Assembly: GCA_005883355.1 (NCBI GenBank)
Contig: VAXG01000039.1
Span: 1-57,109 of the forward strand
Source: Actinomycetota bacterium
GTDB taxonomy: Bacteria; Actinomycetota; Thermoleophilia; Gaiellales; Gaiellaceae
Length of the DNA stretch: 57,109 bases
Direction: 5' to 3'
Made by a program: the position numbers and the translations under genes. The stretch's first letter is position 1, and each line of letters begins with the position of its first letter. Below are positions 31,294-40,692 of the stretch, piece by piece. The notes under the pieces are model-generated. The model saw only the letters and a program-made list of their open reading frames with translations. It ran no database searches and was not told where the DNA came from.

Positions 31294-33758
31294 AGGCACT
31301 CGGCGACACGTTCATCGAGGAGCAGACCGAGGAGCTCACGTTTCCGGCGACGCTGCCTGTTCTGCCGCTCAAGGACACGGTCGTGTTCCCGGAATCCGTG
31401 ACGCCGCTGGCGATCGGCCAGGAGCGCTCGGTCAAGCTGGTCGAGGACGTGGTCTCAGGCGACCGCGTGCTCGCACTCCTCACGGTCAAGAACCCCGAAG
31501 CCGAGCAGCCGGGCTGGGACGACCTCTACGAGGTCGGCACAGCCGCCGTCATCCACAAGATGATCAAGGTCCCCGACGGGACACTGCGCATCCTCGTCCA
31601 GGGCATGCAGCGGATCAGGCTCGATCGCACGGTTCAAGACGACCCGTACCTCATGGGTGAGTTCGTCGAATTGGCGGACGAGCTTCCGGACACGCCCGAG
31701 GTCCAGGCCTTGACGCGCAACGTCCAGAGCCTCTTCGGGCGGGTCATCGGTCTCGTCCCCTACCTGCCGGAAGAGCTGCAGCTCGCAGCGGCCAACGTCG
31801 ACGATCCGAGCGCGCTCTGCAATCTCGTCGCGTCGACGCTGCGCCTCAAGACAGAGGAGAAGCAGCAGCTGCTCGAGCTCACCGACGTCGAAGCGCGGCT
31901 GCGAGAGATCTCCGCCATCCTCAACCGCGAGCTGGAGGTCTTCGAGCTCGGCTCGAAGATCCAGTCGCAGGTCCAGGAGGAGATGGAAAAGGGACAGCGG
32001 GAGTTCTTCCTGCGCCAGCAGCTGAAGGCGATCCAGGACGAGCTCGGCGAGAGCGATCCGGAGGCGGCCGAGATCGCCGAGCTCCGCTCGACCTTCGACT
32101 CGATGGAGCTTCCGGAAGACGTGCGCAAGGTGGTCGACCGCGAGCTCGCCCGGCTGGAGAAGCTTCCGACCGCCGCAGCCGAGTACGGCGTCATCCGCAC
32201 GTACCTCGACTGGATCGCGTCGCTCCCGTGGCACACGACGACGGTGGACAACCTCGACCTCGACAACGCGAAGCAGGTGCTCGACGAGGACCACTTCGAC
32301 CTCGAGAAGGTGAAGGAGCGGATCCTCGAGCACCTCGCCGTCTCGAAGCTCAAGAACGACACATCGGGGCCGATCCTCTGCTTCGTCGGCCCACCCGGAG
32401 TCGGCAAGACGTCGCTCGGCCAATCGATCTCGCGCGCACTCGGCCGCAAGTTCGCAAGACTGTCAGTCGGCGGCGTGCGGGACGAAGCGGAGATCCGCGG
32501 TCACCGGCGCACGTACATCGGCGCGATGCCGGGCACGATCATTCGTCACCTGCGCGACGCGGAGTCGATGAACCCGGTGATGCTGATCGACGAGATCGAC
32601 AAGATGGGCGCAGACTTCCGCGGCGATCCGGCGAGCGCGATGCTCGAGGTCCTCGACCCCGAGCAGAACAAGAACTTCCGCGACCACTACCTCGATCTGC
32701 CCTTCGATCTCTCGAAGACGCTCTTCATCTGCACCGCCAACACGCTCGACACGGTCCCGGCTCCATTGCTCGACCGCATGGACGTCATCCAGCTGTCGGG
32801 CTACACCGAAGACGAGAAATTCGGGATCGCGAAGCGCTACCTCGTGCCCAAGCAGGTCGAGGCCCACGGGCTCGGCGGCGACCAGATCACGATCAGCGAC
32901 AGGGCGCTGCGCCTGATCATCCGTGAGTACACGCGCGAAGCCGGCGTGCGCAACCTCGAGCGCCGGCTGGCGGACGTCCTGCGCAAGGCGGCGCGACAGG
33001 TCGCGGAAGGAAAGCTTCGCGGCAAGAAGGTGCGTGTCGACGAGAAACGCGTTCGGGCCTGGCTCGGGCCGCGCCGCTACGAGGGCGAGGTGCGCAAACG
33101 CACGTCCGAGCCGGGCGTGGCAACGGGACTCGCATTCACCGCTGTCGGCGGCGACATCCTCTTCTTCGAGGCGACGGCCTATCCGGGCAAGGGCCGCCTG
33201 ACGATCACCGGCCAGCTCGGCGACGTGATGCAGGAGTCCGCGCAGGCTGCGCTCTCGTGGGTTCGCGCACACGCCGAAGCCCTCGGCCTCGAGCCCGACT
33301 GGTTCCGCGAGCACGACATCCACCTGCACGTGCCGGCCGGGGCCGTGCCGAAGGACGGCCCGTCGGCCGGGATCACGATGGCGACGGCGATCGCCTCGCT
33401 CGTGCGCAACCAGCCTGTCTCGGAGGACGTCGGGATGACGGGCGAGATCACCTTGACCGGGCAGGTGCTGCCGATCGGCGGGATCCGGGAGAAGACGCTC
33501 GCCGCTCAGCGCGCCGGACTGAGGCGCATCATCATGCCGCGCGACAACGAACCGGACCTCGAGGAGCTGCCGAAGGAGACGAAGCAGCAGATGGAGTTCA
33601 TCCTCGTCGACACGATCGACCAGGTCTTCGATGCCGCGTTCGACGGCAAGGGAGCGACCCATCCCAAGCCTTCGGCGGTCCGCGACCGTCAGGCCGCCGC
33701 TAGCCTGAAGGACGTCAGCAAGCCGTCGCAGGCATCGGTCGCACCACCGCGCTCGTAG
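31287..33758 (+). CDS. lon: ATP-dependent protease Lon
   Basis: The 823-aa enzyme degrades misfolded and regulatory proteins. It has an N-terminal LON substrate-binding domain (about residues 20-215), an AAA+ module (Walker [14 protein letters not shown] near 367; Walker [12 protein letters not shown]), and a C-terminal protease domain with the catalytic serine in [12 protein letters not shown] and the lysine about 43 residues later. A low-complexity tail of ~30 residues ends the protein and overlaps the convergent lipoprotein gene by 70 nt. Its start codon is enclosed in the family A hairpin, suggesting translation is coupled to the upstream hsp20/ORF. Confidence 0.95.
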   Translation: MSEALGDTFIEEQTEELTFPATLPVLPLKDTVVFPESVTPLAIGQERSVKLVEDVVSGDRVLALLTVKNPEAEQPGWDDLYEVGTAAVIHKMIKVPDGTLRILVQGMQRIRLDRTVQDDPYLMGEFVELADELPDTPEVQALTRNVQSLFGRVIGLVPYLPEELQLAAANVDDPSALCNLVASTLRLKTEEKQQLLELTDVEARLREISAILNRELEVFELGSKIQSQVQEEMEKGQREFFLRQQLKAIQDELGESDPEAAEIAELRSTFDSMELPEDVRKVVDRELARLEKLPTAAAEYGVIRTYLDWIASLPWHTTTVDNLDLDNAKQVLDEDHFDLEKVKERILEHLAVSKLKNDTSGPILCFVGPPGVGKTSLGQSISRALGRKFARLSVGGVRDEAEIRGHRRTYIGAMPGTIIRHLRDAESMNPVMLIDEIDKMGADFRGDPASAMLEVLDPEQNKNFRDHYLDLPFDLSKTLFICTANTLDTVPAPLLDRMDVIQLSGYTEDEKFGIAKRYLVPKQVEAHGLGGDQITISDRALRLIIREYTREAGVRNLERRLADVLRKAARQVAEGKLRGKKVRVDEKRVRAWLGPRRYEGEVRKRTSEPGVATGLAFTAVGGDILFFEATAYPGKGRLTITGQLGDVMQESAQAALSWVRAHAEALGLEPDWFREHDIHLHVPAGAVPKDGPSAGITMATAIASLVRNQPVSEDVGMTGEITLTGQVLPIGGIREKTLAAQRAGLRRIIMPRDNEPDLEELPKETKQQMEFILVDTIDQVFDAAFDGKGATHPKPSAVRDRQAAASLKDVSKPSQASVAPPRS

Positions 33759-34231
33759 CGGCAGAGCAACAAGTACTCCTGCTTCGCACGCAAGACGAAC
33801 ACGATTCGCTCGACGAGCTGCTTGCCCTCACTCGTGTACGCGACGTCGAAGCTCCGCGCCCTTTCACCAGCGGTCGTGACGGTGCGCGAGCCGCTCACCG
33901 TCCCCTCCTGCTGTCGCGCGATCGCGGCCGCCGCCCGATCGAGCTCGGGGACGACCTTGACCCAGAGCTCCGGGCGGAACCGGCGCTGTAGCGGGAAAAG
34001 GGTCACGGAGATCAGACGAGCGCCCTGCGCTGCCTGAACCTCAGAGCCCTTTCGGGACACGGTCCAGTGGGCTGGAGCGACGAACCTGAAGCCGGGGCCC
34101 GTCACAACGGATCCGCCGGTGGCAGCACCGCCCCCGCAGCCTGCGGTGACCAGTAGAGTGAGCCCGAGAACGGCTTGTTTGCGTCGATTCCGGGCGGGTA
34201 CGCAAGAGTTGACAAACCAGCGAAAGGACAC
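33689..34231 (-). CDS. Putative lipoprotein
   Basis: A 180-aa protein with a lipobox at LLVTAGC following a short hydrophobic stretch, so it is probably lipidated and exported. The mature part (FRFVAPAHWTVSRKGSEVQAA, then SDVAYTSEGK-like segments) resembles small secreted proteins of the PsbP/DUF1795-like type, but I cannot assign a family firmly. GTG 34231 gives an acceptable signal peptide; ATG 34240 is possible and would share the CATG with the start of the opposite gene. Its 3' end overlaps lon by 70 nt. Confidence 0.65.
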   Translation of the reverse strand: MSFRWFVNSCVPARNRRKQAVLGLTLLVTAGCGGGAATGGSVVTGPGFRFVAPAHWTVSRKGSEVQAAQGARLISVTLFPLQRRFRPELWVKVVPELDRAAAAIARQQEGTVSGSRTVTTAGERARSFDVAYTSEGKQLVERIVFVLRAKQEYLLLCRYERGGATDACDGLLTSFRLAAA

Positions 34232-34238
34232 AGGGAGC

Positions 34239-34670
34239 ATGACCAAGACGAAAGACAAGGTAATGGACCGGGCCGGCGGCGCCAGGCCATACATCGAGCG
34301 TGCGTTCAAAGACGAAGATCTACGCGAGAACGTGCGCAACGCGTACGAGTCGGCGCGAGTGGTCTACAACGAGCTGATCGGCGGTCGCGGAGCGATTCCG
34401 GTCGCCACGCGTGTCGCAACCGACAAGGACATCCAGGAGCATCTGCGGGAGGCGCTCGACGAGCTCCGGCAGGCAGCGGATCGCGTCCAGGGCAAGAAGG
34501 AGCACAGCGCGCGAAACACGATGCTGCTGCTGACCGGCATCGCGCTCGGCATCCTCTTCAACCCCGTCTCGGGCGCGCAGACGCGCAAGTGGTTGTCCGA
34601 CCGGGTCTTCGGCCCGAGCGACGAGTTCACCTATCAGGGGAACTCAGGGGCCGGAGCTACCTCGAACTAG
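34239..34670 (+). CDS. YtxH-like hypothetical protein with one hydrophobic segment
   Basis: A 143-aa charged protein with a helical N-terminal half (KDEDLRENVRNAYESARVVY and DIQEHLREALDELRQAADRV look amphipathic). One hydrophobic stretch lies at about residues 96-112 (LLLTGIALGILFNPVSG), resembling the YtxH/gas-vesicle-like stress proteins. ATG 34239 faces the lipoprotein gene; the two starts are within 10 nt of each other, so each promoter must lie inside the other gene. The stop shares a CTAG with the M23 peptidase stop. Confidence 0.65.
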   Translation: MTKTKDKVMDRAGGARPYIERAFKDEDLRENVRNAYESARVVYNELIGGRGAIPVATRVATDKDIQEHLREALDELRQAADRVQGKKEHSARNTMLLLTGIALGILFNPVSGAQTRKWLSDRVFGPSDEFTYQGNSGAGATSN

Positions 34671-36058
34671 CTCGAGCCACTTCTTCTCTTCTTCGCGCTG
34701 AAGTTGTCCGGCCTCACGATGAGGGGCCTGATCGCTCGTTGCAGCGAGCCCGGAACGAGCCCGTCCGCGGTCGAGATGTCGGTGGCCGCCAATAGGATCG
34801 CTCCCGGCATCGGCGCATTCCCGATCGAGTGCAGCGGCGCCCACGCATCGCCGCCCGCAAAGCTCACGTCCTGAAGGTGCTTCCACGCGAGCAGGTATGA
34901 CGTCGGGTTGACCGCGCCGTCGTAGCCGAGGCCGAGCAGAGCGACCGGATGAATCTCGAAGTGGAGGTGGAAAGGCGTCCCCTCCGCATCACCTGTGTTG
35001 CCGACGAAACCGACGACGTCGCCGGCGTTCACCTTGCTGCCGTTCACCGCGAGGGGCGAGAAAGCCGAGAGGTGTGCGTAATAGAAGAGATTTCCCTGAC
35101 CGTCGCGGAGCCAAAGCCGGTTTCCTCCAACCCTGTTCCAACCCACGGAGAAAACCGTGCCGGAAGCAACGGCGAGGAGGGGCGCACCGAGCGGGGCGAA
35201 GATGTCGTCGCCGTGGTGCCAGCCGCCCGAGACGTCGCCGCGCAACGCGCCGAAGGTGTCCGCGAACGATGACGGCCCGTACACGGGAAATACGTAACCG
35301 CCTGCCGTCAGCTTCGGCGTGATGTCCGGGGGCTGTTGAACGGGCGGCAAGCCGGGCGTCGGCTCCGGCGCCTTTGGACTCTGGCCGGCCTTGCCTTTCG
35401 ACGCTCGCGGAACCTGAACCGCGGGCTCAGGCGGAGCGGCTTGCGCGGCAACCTCCGCGTAGCCGACCAAGATCGTCGTCCCCGCAGGCAATCCCCCGTG
35501 GTCGGCCGTCAGCCGGATCTCGAGCGCCGTGACGCTGCCGCGGTAGCCGGTTGCCGGAGAACCCGTTGCCGCACCGGCGACGGAAGTGAGCGAGCCCCAG
35601 TCCGCGAGCTGCAACGTATTTCCCGTCACAGGCTGGCCGAGTGCCATCAGTTCCGTGACCGCCGAGCCCGCGATGTTCCCCTTCGCCGCTCCTGCCCGGG
35701 CTTCCGCGTGCGCCTGTGCGACGACGCTCTTGGCCGTGATCTCACCGCCGAACAAGCTCAGGTCGTCGACCTCGGCCGAGGCAGTTGCGGTCGCTGAGGG
35801 ACCCCCGGCTGCCGACGCGCTCGCGTTCACCGAGCCGCTCGTGACGAGCTTGTTGTAGTCGAAGCTGCCGCCGAAGACGACAGAGTCCTCCGGCGCGGTG
35901 ACGGTCGGCGTCTCGGCTCCCAGCTGGTTGGGCACGACGACGCGGATCGCGTAGGCCCGCGCGGTCGCCCCCGAAGCTCGAGCCTGCTGCCAGCCGGCAT
36001 CGGCGGCCGCAGCAGTCAGGAGCAACAGGGCGGCGACGAAGGCCACGGCCGCGCGCAT
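34667..36058 (-). CDS. Secreted M23 family metallopeptidase
   Basis: The 463-aa exported protein has a signal peptide (about residues 1-23, ending ADAGW) and an Ala/Ser/Gly-rich region to ~190. A Pro-rich linker (about 215-260) leads to an M23/LytM zinc peptidase domain (about 270-400). Zinc ligands are in HHGDDIFAPLG and HLHFEIH; a YYAHLSAF segment and VNAGDVVGFVGNTG are also typical. It should cut peptide bridges in peptidoglycan or, if inactive, activate another hydrolase. ATG 36058 was chosen for the signal peptide; GTG 36061 is equally possible. Confidence 0.87.
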   Translation of the reverse strand: MRAAVAFVAALLLLTAAAADAGWQQARASGATARAYAIRVVVPNQLGAETPTVTAPEDSVVFGGSFDYNKLVTSGSVNASASAAGGPSATATASAEVDDLSLFGGEITAKSVVAQAHAEARAGAAKGNIAGSAVTELMALGQPVTGNTLQLADWGSLTSVAGAATGSPATGYRGSVTALEIRLTADHGGLPAGTTILVGYAEVAAQAAPPEPAVQVPRASKGKAGQSPKAPEPTPGLPPVQQPPDITPKLTAGGYVFPVYGPSSFADTFGALRGDVSGGWHHGDDIFAPLGAPLLAVASGTVFSVGWNRVGGNRLWLRDGQGNLFYYAHLSAFSPLAVNGSKVNAGDVVGFVGNTGDAEGTPFHLHFEIHPVALLGLGYDGAVNPTSYLLAWKHLQDVSFAGGDAWAPLHSIGNAPMPGAILLAATDISTADGLVPGSLQRAIRPLIVRPDNFSAKKRRSGSS

Positions 36059-36132
36059 CACAAGCACCGCATTATGCAGGCTTTTCGTGGGTACAGCCAG
36101 GGTCGTCCAGGGTCGCTGGCAGGATCCTGCGA

Positions 36133-37377
36133 GTGAGGCGCCGAACCTCAGACGCCGAGATCGTCGACGAGGGCTTCTGGGGCGGCTCCCACGGGCCAAG
36201 ACTGCCGCTGACTGGCTCATACCTCGTCGACGGGCTCGTGCTGGCCGTCGTAATCCTCGCGATCGCCACGGTGGTCGGCCTCGCACTCTTGTGGCCGCAC
36301 GGCAAACTCGGCCGCTCGGGGCAATTCGGCCCGATCCGGACGGTCGGGGCGGTTGCCGAGAACGTCAAGAGCGTGCCCTGCGCGCTCTCGGCATCACACG
36401 TCTGCCGCGTCGCCCAGATCAGGATCCTCGACGGACCGCAGAAGGGCAAGCAGACCCTGCTCACGACGGTGGCTGCCGTGGGCTCCCTGGACGTGTCGCA
36501 GGGAGACCGGATCCGGGTCTACAAGAACCCTGTTACCGCAGGGTCGTCTCGACCCAGCGACACGTACTCCTTTGCCGACTTCGACCGCCGTGGAGCAATG
36601 CTCTGGCTCGGGATCGGCTTCGTCGTTTTGCTGATCGCGACCGGACGCTTCCACGGGCTGCGCGCACTGATCGGTCTGCTCGCCAGCCTTGCGATCGTGA
36701 TCAAGTTCGTCGTGCCGGCGATCCTGCACGGCTCGTCGCCGTTCGCCGTTGCGGTGGTGGGCGCGTTCGCGGTGATGCTGGTGATGATGCCGCTGTCGTA
36801 CGGGCTGGGTGCGAAATCCCTCGCCGCTTGGCTCGGTACTGCTGTGAGTCTCCTGCTCGCCGCAGGGTTGGCGTACGCATTTGCACACATCGCCCACTTG
36901 AGCGGCGCCTCCTCGGACGAGAGCGTCTACCTCGGCGCATCGCAGTCGCGGCTCTCGTTGCAGGGCCTGCTCGTTGCGGGAATGGTGATCGGTGCGCTCG
37001 GGGTGCTCGTCGACCTGACCGTCAGTCAAGCCTCGACGGTGATTGCACTGCGGCGCGTGAACCCGTCACTCGGATTCGGAGGCCTCTTCCGAGGCGCGCT
37101 CGAGGTCGGCCACGACCACATCGCTGCGACGGTCGCCACGCTCGTCTTTGCCTACGCGGGCGCGGCGCTGCCTGTCTTGCTGATCTTCAGCGTCGGCGGC
37201 ACGTCGTTCGCCGATGCAGTCAACGGCGAGGCGGTCGCCGACGAGGTGATCGCGGCACTCGTCGGCTCGATCGGACTGATCGCGTCGATGCCGGCCACCA
37301 CTGCGCTGGCTGCCTTGCTCGCGCCTCGGATGTCCGACAAGCAGCTCGCGACGGCCGAGCACGCGCACGCTCACTGA
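36133..37377 (+). CDS. YibE/F-like multi-helix membrane protein
   Basis: The 414-aa protein has one N-terminal helix (about 31-55), an exterior domain (about 60-150, containing two cysteines in VPCALSASHVCRV) and then some seven helices. The latter part matches the YibE/F family: LVDLTVSQASTVIALRRVNP, GHDHIAATVATLVFAYAGAALP. The family's function is not established; it is often described as a putative transporter. The C-terminus is EHAHAH, possibly metal binding. The start GTG 36133 is 74 nt from the divergent peptidase. Confidence 0.82.
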   Translation: MRRRTSDAEIVDEGFWGGSHGPRLPLTGSYLVDGLVLAVVILAIATVVGLALLWPHGKLGRSGQFGPIRTVGAVAENVKSVPCALSASHVCRVAQIRILDGPQKGKQTLLTTVAAVGSLDVSQGDRIRVYKNPVTAGSSRPSDTYSFADFDRRGAMLWLGIGFVVLLIATGRFHGLRALIGLLASLAIVIKFVVPAILHGSSPFAVAVVGAFAVMLVMMPLSYGLGAKSLAAWLGTAVSLLLAAGLAYAFAHIAHLSGASSDESVYLGASQSRLSLQGLLVAGMVIGALGVLVDLTVSQASTVIALRRVNPSLGFGGLFRGALEVGHDHIAATVATLVFAYAGAALPVLLIFSVGGTSFADAVNGEAVADEVIAALVGSIGLIASMPATTALAALLAPRMSDKQLATAEHAHAH

Positions 37378-37398
37378 TCCTGGCCGAGCCGGTGGTCT

Positions 37399-37800
37399 TC
37401 AGTCGCCGGCGAGCTGCTTGCGGGCGAAGTCCCGGAAGCGGTCCCGGGCATGCTCGTCCGGGCCGAGCGGTTCGTCGTCTGCGTACTTCGGGTCGGCGGC
37501 GATCTCTTCCGCGACGGCCCGCACTTCGCGGTGCAGGGCTTCGTGGTGCTTCGGGTCGCGGAGCAGCGCCTCCACCCAGTTCTCGTCGGCATCCTCGGCG
37601 GCGAGCTCCTGCTCGAAGAGCAGCTCGCCGAGCAGGATCCCGACGCGAATGTAGGCGAAGGTGCGGAACGCGAGGACGCGGTGCGGCGAGCCGACGAGGC
37701 GCTCGATCTCGGGATCCTCGGCCTGGAGGCGCGCAACGATGTCGCCGACCGGCTCGTCGACGAGCGGAAGCCAGATCTCCTCGGAGCCCGCCATCCGCAC
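37399..37800 (-). CDS. Hypothetical acidic protein
   Basis: A 133-aa mostly helical, acidic protein with no signal or membrane segment, rich in Glu, Asp, Ala and Leu. No domain is recognised. GTG 37800 and ATG 37794 are both possible starts. It converges with the YibE/F gene (21 nt between stops) and lies 113 nt after the TSUP genes on the same strand. Confidence 0.55.
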   Translation of the reverse strand: MRMAGSEEIWLPLVDEPVGDIVARLQAEDPEIERLVGSPHRVLAFRTFAYIRVGILLGELLFEQELAAEDADENWVEALLRDPKHHEALHREVRAVAEEIAADPKYADDEPLGPDEHARDRFRDFARKQLAGD

Positions 37801-37913
37801 AGGATAGGTCAGGATTCGCGGCGGCGCGCGCGCCAGCTGCGGCGCTTGCGCTGCCGCCTAGAGGATGTGCGGGCTTTGCCCGCGCGTCCGTCCAATCCAC
37901 GCCTCGCGAACCG
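37801..37913 (-). other. Intergenic region with short palindromes
   Basis: The 113-nt gap contains GCGGGC-ttt-GCCCGC and GCGGC/GCCGC inverted repeats on either strand but no T-run, so it is not a clear intrinsic terminator. It could be a worn REP-like element. No coding sequence is seen. Confidence 0.35.
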
Positions 37914-38273
37914 TCACTTCCGCGCTCGGAGAACGACCTGGGCGGCGACGAGCACGAGCAGGCCTGCGAACAAGCGGCGGAGCGTAGACGCGGGTAACGC
38001 CTCGGCAAGCACAACGCCTCCTTGAGCAGAGGCGGCGGCAGCCAGTCCGAGGATCGCGGCCGCTCGCCAGCGAACGTTGCCGTAGCGCGATTGGCGCCAG
38101 GTGCCCACCAGCACGGTCGGAACGATGGCGAGCAAGGAGGTCCCGATCGCCTCGTGCTGGTTGAGCCCCAGAGCGATCAGCGTCGGGACGAAGAGGATGC
38201 CGCCTCCGACACCGAACATCCCTGCGAGCACGCCGGCAGCGAGACCGAGAACGATCGCAAGCGCGTACGTCAT
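37914..38273 (-). CDS. TSUP (TauE/SafE) transporter, C-terminal half protein
   Basis: A 119-aa protein with four hydrophobic segments. It opens with TYALAIVLGLAAGVLAGMFGVGGG, the glycine-rich repeat motif of sulfite/organosulfonate exporters (TauE/SafE), and ends LVLVAAQVVLRARK. Family proteins normally have two such halves in about 250 residues. The other half is encoded immediately upstream as a separate gene overlapping by ATGA (38270-38273). The two products presumably assemble into one transporter. Confidence 0.8.
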   Translation of the reverse strand: MTYALAIVLGLAAGVLAGMFGVGGGILFVPTLIALGLNQHEAIGTSLLAIVPTVLVGTWRQSRYGNVRWRAAAILGLAAAASAQGGVVLAEALPASTLRRLFAGLLVLVAAQVVLRARK

Positions 38274-38620
38274 TTCACGAACAACCAGACGGCGACGGCA
38301 AGGATGAAACCGGCGAAGAGCAGCTCGACCGTCCGAGTGCGGAGGCGCTGCTGTAGGGCCGTGGCACCGGCAACAGAGACCGCGGCCGGGAGCCCGACGA
38401 GCGCCGCGTACTCCACGCGAACGTCTCCGTGGATCGCGTACGCGACCACGCCCGAGGCAGCAGTGATCCCGATGGCGGCGAGCGAGGTTGCGGTGGCCGA
38501 CCGCGCCTCCCAGCTGCAGAACAGGAGCAGCAAGGGGACGATGACCACGCCGCCTCCGACCCCGAACAACGCGCTGAAGAACCCGGCGACGAGGCCGATG
38601 AGGACGAGTCGCACCTGCAT
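38270..38620 (-). CDS. TSUP (TauE/SafE) transporter, N-terminal half protein
   Basis: A 116-aa membrane protein with four hydrophobic segments. It carries its own repeat motif, LIGLVAGFFSALFGVGGGVV, like that in the partner gene. The substrate would be an anion such as sulfite or a sulfonate. ATG 38620 was preferred because longer frames run through the otsB region on the other strand. The starts of this gene and otsB are 11 nt apart. Confidence 0.8.
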   Translation of the reverse strand: MQVRLVLIGLVAGFFSALFGVGGGVVIVPLLLLFCSWEARSATATSLAAIGITAASGVVAYAIHGDVRVEYAALVGLPAAVSVAGATALQQRLRTRTVELLFAGFILAVAVWLFVK

Positions 38621-38631
38621 ATTCTTGCAGG

Positions 38632-39339
38632 GTGGATCTCGTCGCCCGACTCGCCGCGGATCCCACGCGGGCGGCGCTCTTCTTCGACGTGGACGGTGTG
38701 CTCGCGCCGATCGTCGCGCGGCCGGAGGACGCGCGCGTTCCCGAGGAGACGCGTGCGGAGCTCCGGCGCCTCGACGATCGCTACGCACTCGTCGCGTGCA
38801 TCTCCGGGCGGGGCGGAGACGAGGCGCGACGGATCGTGGGAGTCCCGGAGCTCATCTATGTCGGAAACCACGGCTTGGAGCTCGACGCGAGAGCGGTCGG
38901 CTGGGGCCGCCGCCTCCAGGATTTCCTCGACGACGTCGACTGGCCCGCGACGGAGAACAAGGGCTTGACGGCTTCGCTTCACTACCGCGGCTCGGAGGAC
39001 GAAGACGCCGCCCGGGCCGCGCTTCGGGAGGTGACGGTGCGTGCGGAGCGCGCGGGCTTCGTCGCACGGTTCGGGCGAAAGGTGCTCGAAGTGCTGCCAC
39101 CACTCGACGTGCACAAGGGGACCGCCGTGCGACAGCTCCTCGCCGAGCGAGATCTGAGCCGCGCGCTCTACGCCGGCGACGACACGACCGACCTCGACGC
39201 CTTCCGAGCGCTCGACGGGCTCGACGTCTCCCTGCGGGTCGCGGTGACATCCGAGGAAGGACCGGCAAAGCTACGGGAGGCCGCCGACCTTACGGTGGAA
39301 CGGCCGGAAGAACTGCTGGCCATCCTCCGCCGGCTCTAG
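38632..39339 (+). CDS. otsB: Trehalose-6-phosphate phosphatase
   Basis: The 235-aa HAD-superfamily enzyme removes phosphate from trehalose 6-phosphate. Motif I is FFDVDGVLAP (Asp19 nucleophile, Asp21), motif II CISGRGGDEARR, the substrate cap includes YVGNHGLEL and HYRG, and motif IV is YAGDDTTDLDAFRAL. GTG 38632 gives a start right before motif I. No trehalose-phosphate synthase (otsA) is in the window, so the substrate rests on family resemblance. Confidence 0.9.
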   Translation: MDLVARLAADPTRAALFFDVDGVLAPIVARPEDARVPEETRAELRRLDDRYALVACISGRGGDEARRIVGVPELIYVGNHGLELDARAVGWGRRLQDFLDDVDWPATENKGLTASLHYRGSEDEDAARAALREVTVRAERAGFVARFGRKVLEVLPPLDVHKGTAVRQLLAERDLSRALYAGDDTTDLDAFRALDGLDVSLRVAVTSEEGPAKLREAADLTVERPEELLAILRRL

Positions 39340-39378
39340 TCGCGCACCCGTTCTTCGGTCTGTGCATCGAAGAGTGCC

Positions 39379-40692
39379 TTAGATGACGGAGATGCGCGAT
39401 GCGGATTCGCGCCTCAAGACGTCCCAGGCACGACGTACGTCGGCCTCAGTCGTTCGCTCGTTCCCGATCGCGAGCCGTAGGACGTACCGGCCGTCGAGCC
39501 GCGTATGAGAGATGAACAACTCGCCGGTTTCGTTGACACGCGCGAGTAGCTCTTCGTTGTCGGCGTCCGGTCCCTCCCGTCGGAAGCAGACGAGCGAGAA
39601 GTGCCGCGGCGCGCACACCTCCCACCCGGGTTCGCAGCGCACCAGGCCCTCGAACACCTCGGCAAGCCTGATCGCTTCTCGGATCCGAGCCTGCAGGCCC
39701 TCCCGGCCGTAGCAGCGAAGGACCGCCCACAGCTTGAGCGAGCGAAAGCGTCGCCCGAGCGCCGGGCCGTAGTCCGAAAGGCTCTCGGCTTCGTCGCTCG
39801 TCCGCAGGTACTCCGGTACGAGGCTGAAGGCGCTGCGCAACGCTTCGGGCCTGCGCGTCCACAGGAGCGAACAGTCCATCGGAGTGAACAGCCACTTGTG
39901 CGCGTTGACGACGAGCGAGTCCGCGCGCTCCACGCCCGCCTGCGACCAGCGCAGCTCGGGACAGACCCACGCCGAGCCCGCGTAGGCGGCGTCGACGTGC
40001 AGCCAGACCCCTGCTGCCTCACACGCATCCGCGAGCACGGGCACGGGATCGACGGCGGCAGTCGACGTCGTCCCGACGGTAGCGACAAGTGCGGCCGCAT
40101 CGGTGAGATCGAGCGCACCCGCATCGAGGCGGAACTCGTCGTCCAGCGGCACCTTGCGCGTCTCGAGGCCGAGCAATCGCGCGGCTCGCTCCACCGAGGA
40201 GTGCGCCTCCTTGGAGCAGACGACCACGCGCCCGCCGTTCGCCTCACGCGCCGCTGCGAGCGCGGCGATCGTCGACACGGAGGCCGAGTCTTCGATGTGG
40301 CCGTGCCATCCGGCCGGAAGGCCCAGGAGCTGCGCCGTCCAGTCGAGCGTGTGCGCCTCGAGCTCCGTTGACGCAGGCGACGTGCGCCAGATGAACCCGA
40401 CCGAGTTCAGCGTCGCGGCCAGGAGCTCCGCGAGGATGCCCGGCTCGGCAGCGCTTGCGGCGAAGTAGGCAAAGAACCGCGGGCTCTGCCAGTGCGTCGT
40501 TCCCGGCAGGAGGATCTCGTCGAGATCGTGCAGCACGTCGGCGAACGGCTCGCCTCGCTCCGGTGGCGCCGCCGGCAGGCGGCTGCGGATGTCGCCCGGC
40601 TCGACCTGCGCGAGCACGGGGAAGCCTCCGACCTGCTCGAGGTAGCGCGCCGCCCACTCGAGCGCGGCGGCTCCATCCTCCCGGAACGTCAC
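39379..40692 (-). CDS. PLP-dependent group II amino-acid decarboxylase
   Basis: The 437-aa enzyme resembles aromatic-L-amino-acid decarboxylases: FFAYFAASAAEPGILAELL, a GHIEDSASVSTIAAL cofactor loop, HVDAAYAGSAW with the PLP aspartate, and NAHKWLFTPMDCS with the Schiff-base lysine. It would produce an amine such as tyramine, tryptamine or phenethylamine; the substrate is not predictable. GTG 40692 makes a GTGA overlap with the polX stop and was preferred to GTG 40719. Confidence 0.85.
   Translation of the reverse strand: MTFREDGAAALEWAARYLEQVGGFPVLAQVEPGDIRSRLPAAPPERGEPFADVLHDLDEILLPGTTHWQSPRFFAYFAASAAEPGILAELLAATLNSVGFIWRTSPASTELEAHTLDWTAQLLGLPAGWHGHIEDSASVSTIAALAAAREANGGRVVVCSKEAHSSVERAARLLGLETRKVPLDDEFRLDAGALDLTDAAALVATVGTTSTAAVDPVPVLADACEAAGVWLHVDAAYAGSAWVCPELRWSQAGVERADSLVVNAHKWLFTPMDCSLLWTRRPEALRSAFSLVPEYLRTSDEAESLSDYGPALGRRFRSLKLWAVLRCYGREGLQARIREAIRLAEVFEGLVRCEPGWEVCAPRHFSLVCFRREGPDADNEELLARVNETGELFISHTRLDGRYVLRLAIGNERTTEADVRRAWDVLRRESASRISVI

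Noticed and set aside
37801-37913. Intrinsic terminator after the TSUP genes
   Set aside because: GCGGGC/GCCCGC hairpin has no T-run on either strand.
36087-37997. 636-codon frame overlapping YibE/F
   Set aside because: Arg-rich translation in another frame of the YibE/F gene and beyond; no domain.
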